Assembly (NCBI RefSeq): GCF_004027225.2
Contig: NC_044278.2
Location: 100,556,743 to 100,620,742 of the forward strand
DNA: 64,000 nucleotides
Direction of reading: 5' to 3'
DNA from: Strigops habroptila
Taxonomy: Eukaryota; Chordata; Aves; Psittaciformes; Psittacidae
Shown here: piece by piece, positions 56,001-62,000 of the stretch
How positions within the stretch are numbered: position 1 is the first letter of the stretch
Layout: every line of letters begins with the position of its first letter
The notes under the pieces: generated by a model
Database searches by the model: none
Told to the model about the DNA's origin: nothing
The model's input: only the letters and a program-made list of their open reading frames with translations
Program-made: the position numbers and the translations under genes

Positions 56001-59000
56001 TATTCGCACCTTTTACAATTCAGAAGTAAAATACCAAAACTGTACTGTGGGGTTTCTTTCTTTCTGACTGGTTTGGTCTTCCAGTATAGGCTATGTCTTC
56101 AAGTACTGGCTAAAGCTCCCATTAAAACAGACCTGAAGTTGAGCAAACTACTAGTCATCAAATGAAATAACCTGAGTCCAAAGTATTTTTTTAACTTCTA
56201 GTAGTGTAACTCCACTGAATAATGACAGATTGAAGACGATCAAGAAACATCTCTTTTTAGAAGATCTACTGTGGCACTTTATCTACATTATCTTGCATTC
56301 ATGATATGGAAGCATCTGCAACAAATAAAGCTTATACTCCAATACTGATAAACCAGCATTCACCCACTTTTCCTCATGTGAACAGGCAAGTTAATGTATT
56401 TTGTTTAACTGTATACTACTGATGTAGGAGAAAACAAGATGAGTTGTGATTTATGCTTTTGCTCTTTAGAAAAGTAACTCATCTTAAAGGCAAGTTTGAT
56501 GTCTGTTCTGTCTCAGATGAGGAGGAGAAGTTACGGTCAACAGAAATCTAAAGTTACTTAAGTAATTTTCAGTCTCCTCAATAGTACTTACATTGGAGAG
56601 ACGCTGAAGAGGAAAAGCAGAATGCCCTAAGTATTTCACTAAACAGCAGAAAGATTTTCTAAGATGAGACAAACAGTCGACTGAAAAGTTCAAAGACTTA
56701 TAGTCACAGAATAATGTAGGTTGGAAGCAACAACTGTAGGTGACCAGGTTGAACTGCTTACTCCAAGCTGGTCCAATTTAGATAAGGTTTTGCTCCAGGC
56801 CTCATCTTGTATTTTAAATATTTACAAGGATGAAGATTCTACAACCTCTCTGGGCTAGGTGCTGCCATATTTAATCACCCTAACTGCAATTTTTTTTTCC
56901 TTACTACCTAATCAAAGTTTTCTTGTGGCAACTTTTGTGCACTGCTTCTTGTCCTCTTCATCTCTGAGAGCTCTCACAATGCCTACGCTTGCTACAGTGA
57001 TAAGATCTACAGGACAACAAATCAACAATTAAGCTATAATGATTAAGTGAAAAAAATCAGGCTGAAGTGAAAAAGCACATACGGTAACACCAAGTCATAT
57101 TCTAAAAGATTACTAGTTCGTTTCAGTTTTGTTTTCTGAAAGAAAACAATTTCTACAGCTCTGAATGGCTAATGGATATTTGTCTTGAGATTATGACTGC
57201 CTTGGACTATATGTCACTTCAGTTCATGATTATGAAAACACACTCTTACAGTCATTTAATTCTATGAATTAATTATCAATTTGGGGAAAACACACAAAAC
57301 CACCAAAACACAAAAAACCATACAAGGAGCATTATAAGTAAAAGGTTTCTTAAAAATAGCAAAGCATCTGCATTGGGTGTAAAGGCAGGGTTTGGGGTAA
57401 CAAAGGGCTGCTGGGGTGATCCACTAGGGAGGAGGTTAGGGACTGCCCTGTGCCTGCCAAAGCTGCTTCTAGCAAGCTCCACAACCGACAAACCAAACCA
57501 ATGCAATTCTAACCAGTGAGAGGAGCCTATGGTGCTCCGCAAAAACATATTTAAGAGAGGAAACACTGGAGAAAATACAACTGTAAAGGGACTGTGACTG
57601 GTGGAGGAATCCCTGCTGGAGCAGTGGCTAAGAAATGAGGAGCAGCAGAAGGAAAGGAACCACCACACCTGATGCCCATATCTCCTGTGCTGCCATCACT
57701 GAAGGGACTGAGCAATGTGTGCAATGGGGGGCCTGGAGACTGCAAAGCAGGAAAGAGAGCATCCAAAGGGCAACCAAAGGCTGTTTCTCTAAGTGTCAGG
57801 TTTTTTTTCTCAATACCAGAATAAATCAAAAGTTTGTGTTAACAGACAATAAAGAAAGTAAAATTCCCTCACTCAGAACTATTTTGTTGCCCATGACAAC
57901 ATCTCAGACTATCTCAAGCCCCCTACATTCTCCCATGCAGCCCTGTTACTCAAAAGAATATTACAGTGTAGAGAATTAGCGCTTAACAGCAAAAGATAGG
58001 ATGAAAGCCACATGGACAAATGCAAACATGTCAACAGCATAACACTGGTTTGAATGCAATGCTTTCAAAATATTTTCTGTCATTAAAAATAAGCTTCAGA
58101 TTGCAAAACAAATGGAAACAAACTGTAGGTTAAAGATAAATTGAACTTACTTTGGGTTGTTTTATCAGGTCAACTAAATCCTTTACTTGATGTCGTAGCA
58201 GATTTTGACATTTCCACATTTCATTTAATGCTCTAAAAAACAAATTTTAAAAAGGAGTTGTCAAAATCACAAACTTGATAAAGAACACAACTGACCAAGA
58301 AAAGCCCTTAAATTCTTTTCAACTCCAGTCTCAGAAACGTGCTTATCACCTGCACTTTTGCTGCTGTGCGAGCAAAGGTTAAATGTTTCCTAATTTCATG
58401 ACACGGTCATATTAGACTGGAACAAAGTGAGATTTTGAAACAAGTTTCATTTCAGATACTTAACTACATAGCCTTTAAAAGAAATAGGAAGTAACTGATA
58501 TCTGGCCCATAAAGAAGTCATTTGTACAAGCATGAAATCACTCTTCTAAAAACATTCCAAGAAGCAGGCTAAAGCAGATGTTTAAGATTTTTATCATCAA
58601 AACTATGTTTTTCATGCACACAGAAAACAGCTACTAGATGAATAAACTGTGAAAAGTGGACATGATTAGACTTGTAAGAGATACATTAGAGATATTCGAC
58701 AAAATAGAAAATTACCATATTTTCAGGAAAAATAAGCCATATAAATAATAAAAAGTCACAGATGCACTTAAAAAACTTCCATAAGCCACAATAACTCAGT
58801 CCTATGTAACTAACTGAACATACTGTGTCTTTAAAATGAGTACTGCTGCACATGAAAGCTGTAGAATTCTGTCATTATTTGTTAACTAAAAAAACAAGTA
58901 CTGAAAGGAATCTATTCTGCATTTTTCTTTAGCTTATACTAAAATTTACTAGAACAGTAACCTTTTATTTTTAATGTACTATTCTTAATTTTAGTTTGTT

Positions 59001-62000
59001 ACAGTTGTAATATCTTTAGACAGGCAATATGAGAAATGCAGGGGATTCAAAAATCACTTTCTGTAGCATTTGAACGCTGTGAGGTTTTTTTAAGCCATTC
59101 TTTTACATACAAAGCTTTTTCTAGTCTCCCTCATGAGGAAAGAAAAAAACCCAAACCAAACTAAACTATATTTGATTTTCAAGTGACTAAGTACTAGTAA
59201 ATGAAAAACAAATTTAAAATTACTAAATTCAAACTGTGAGCATTACAGCAGCAAAATTAGTCAATTTCATGCATATGTACCCATTTTAAGCTGGAGAAGG
59301 CACATAATTTCAAGTAAAATGCATATTGAATGAGGAAAGACAAACAAGTAATTCCTTCCCACTCTTAAGTCATCCTGGCTGTTACTAACTGAGAAGCTGT
59401 CAGATCTAGGGCTAATCAATGCTATTATCTATGCTATCTCTTTTCAGACATAAAAGGACTGACACGCAGTCAAGCTATTTATGGCTAAAAGGTACCACAC
59501 CTTGTTGGAAAAGACCCTATTAGTTTGGGGTTTTGTTTGTGTTTCATTTTTGGGGTTTGGGTTCTTTTTTTCCCCCTCCACAATCCCACCTGAAAAATAG
59601 ATACTATTGCTACAATCTGTTTTCTGATAGTTCATAAACTACTTTTGTTCACTGGCTTAGGCTACTTGTAACAATTTCAAACTAATTAACAATAATGTTT
59701 GCATTAAAAAATATTTTGCAAGAAGTTAAAAACAGCACGTACTTCACAGCATTTGAATCCAATGTTGCATAAAGGTAATACAAACATTTCATTCGTTCAT
59801 TTGTTTCCAAGTTGTGAGGGACCATATACTGAGCAAAGATGCGTTCAACAAGTAACCTGAAAGACAGGATTAAGAAACTTAAACTGTCAAGGAAAACAGC
59901 AGTCTTAAATTGCAAAACATTAATTCAGAAGTTCTCAGACCTATCTAGAGGTCAGCTGTTGCATATAAAGATGCGGTTATTCAAAAACCTCTAGGTCAAG
60001 TTACTTAACTTCCAATACAACTTAGCAGAAGCCAAACAAAACTTAACATTACATCTTCTGTAACGATACTGTTAGCAGTAGGACATTTCAGAGATGACAT
60101 AATCAAAGTCAGATGTATTATTCTAGACAGGAACCAAAGGATTTCAGAGAAGGGTGACTGAATAATCGGCCCAAAGAGATGTCATCTGTGAATTTCATTA
60201 CGGGTCAGTATTGAGATAAATTCATGAATTGATGTAAATTAATAGGCCTAAAATAAAGAAATATCATGTTGACTATATCATACATTATCATGAAGCCTAG
60301 AAGGAGAATTCAGATACTAATCAAAAGGAGCTGCCTTTCTTCCACCCCCCCCCGGCGCCTTCCCCAAGATCTAAGTTTATCCCATTTCTTTTGCTTCCAC
60401 AATAAAAATGTAGGTACATTCACAAGAGAATTATTAAAATTATGTTTAGGCTAGTAGAGAGAAGAAAATTCTTATGCACAATTGGAGCAGGTGGTCAAAA
60501 CCCAAACCCAGTTACTTTAAAAAGATCCTGAAGTTAAAGAAAAACACGAGTAAGACTGGATCTGAAGATCCAGACAGTTCTGCGCACTTCCATGGTACCA
60601 TGAAATAATTTCTTATTTTGAAGATGACAGATGACTTTCTGAGTCTACAAGTTTTTGAAAAGGCTTGTATGGGTTTGCAATACCATTTGTATTTGATCAC
60701 ACTGTGAAGGCCAAAGGCTCATTTCCAGCGCCACCAAGACTGCCTTGATTAGTCAATAGGGACTAGTTGCTCATATGCAGCTACCTATTTTTCAATGCAA
60801 ACAACCACAGACAAGGCTATAGCTGGTATGGCAGAAGCACTGCTTTCACCACAAGTCGAGGTAAAGGCTCTAATTCACGGCTATTATAGTACAGAAAAAC
60901 TAATCTTCTGCAAAGTGATATGCCTTAACTGTTGTCACTACATTTATTAGGCTTATCTTTAAATCATATAACAACATGCAAATCTAAAGCAAGATTGTTA
61001 AAGCAATTTCAATTACTGCATTTTAGCATAAAAATTAGCAAGCTACTGAAATAGAAACAAAAATCTCCTTTACTGAAGCAATGAAGTACAGCTGTAAGTA
61101 TTGAAATATCCTGACCTATCTCACCCGTTAGAATCACTTTTGCCCTTTAAGGAAAAAAAAAAGGGGGGGGAAGAAAACAACACAAGACAACATTTGGCTG
61201 CAACTGTATAAGATTACACTATGCACTGGATCAAAACATGCAGGATTATCAAGTCTCCTTTTTGTCAGTACAAAAGCATAAAGGAAAAAACAAATCTGAA
61301 TAAGAAGTTAAACACTTATCCACAGAATCACCTAGCTCATGACTGACTTACCGGTCATCAATACTGTTTTGATAATATATATGCAGGAGTTTATCTTTGA
61401 TCCACGATATTTGTTTTGCAGCTTCTTTTCCTGCTTCTGATTGTAATGAATATTTCTTGTATATCTGTGCAAGTCCCATCATAGCTTCCTTCCTTACTCT
61501 CCACTTGAAAAAAAGAAATAGTACCCAGTTTAGCAGTTCAAAACTCAGACTGCAGAATTTCCTGGTAGGCATTTCCTATTCTACACCAGAATAATTTAAT
61601 TTATAAATCATTAAGCTGAGTTCTAAGTGCAACACTTTCTCAACAGGACATATATTGCATCAAATCTATTATGCTAAACCTTTCAACATCAGTAATACTA
61701 TGCAAGTATCTTAAATTCAGAATCGTTACAAATTTAAGCCAACACCCTTTCTCACAGGCTATACTCAATATTTGTGATTGTGTTACCAGTGCAACAGCAG
61801 AAAGCATGCCACCAAATGAAAAAAAAAAAACGGGTGATAATGTTAATTTTAAAGGTTTGCCATCAGCAGCTTTAACACAAACAGCAAACCTCAAAAATTT
61901 TACCAAATAACCAAACACAGTTAAACCAAATTTCAAGACTACTCAAATTTGAAAGCTACTACACTGATTTGCAGTCTCCCAGTGATCTCATTAAAGGAAG

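Larger units (their letters stand above)
53608..58150 (-). other. PDS5B intron D-E, 4.5 kb
   Basis: GTAAGT donor, ACTTACAG acceptor. Two small CR1 pieces and an LTR-like block are listed separately. 53608-55420 shows nothing recognised; 55895-55945 is a CA-rich tract. Confidence 0.85.

Noticed and set aside
57276..57979. Overlapping open frames in both directions as genes
   Set aside because: They fall on the LTR-like block, have biased composition, and show no known domain.
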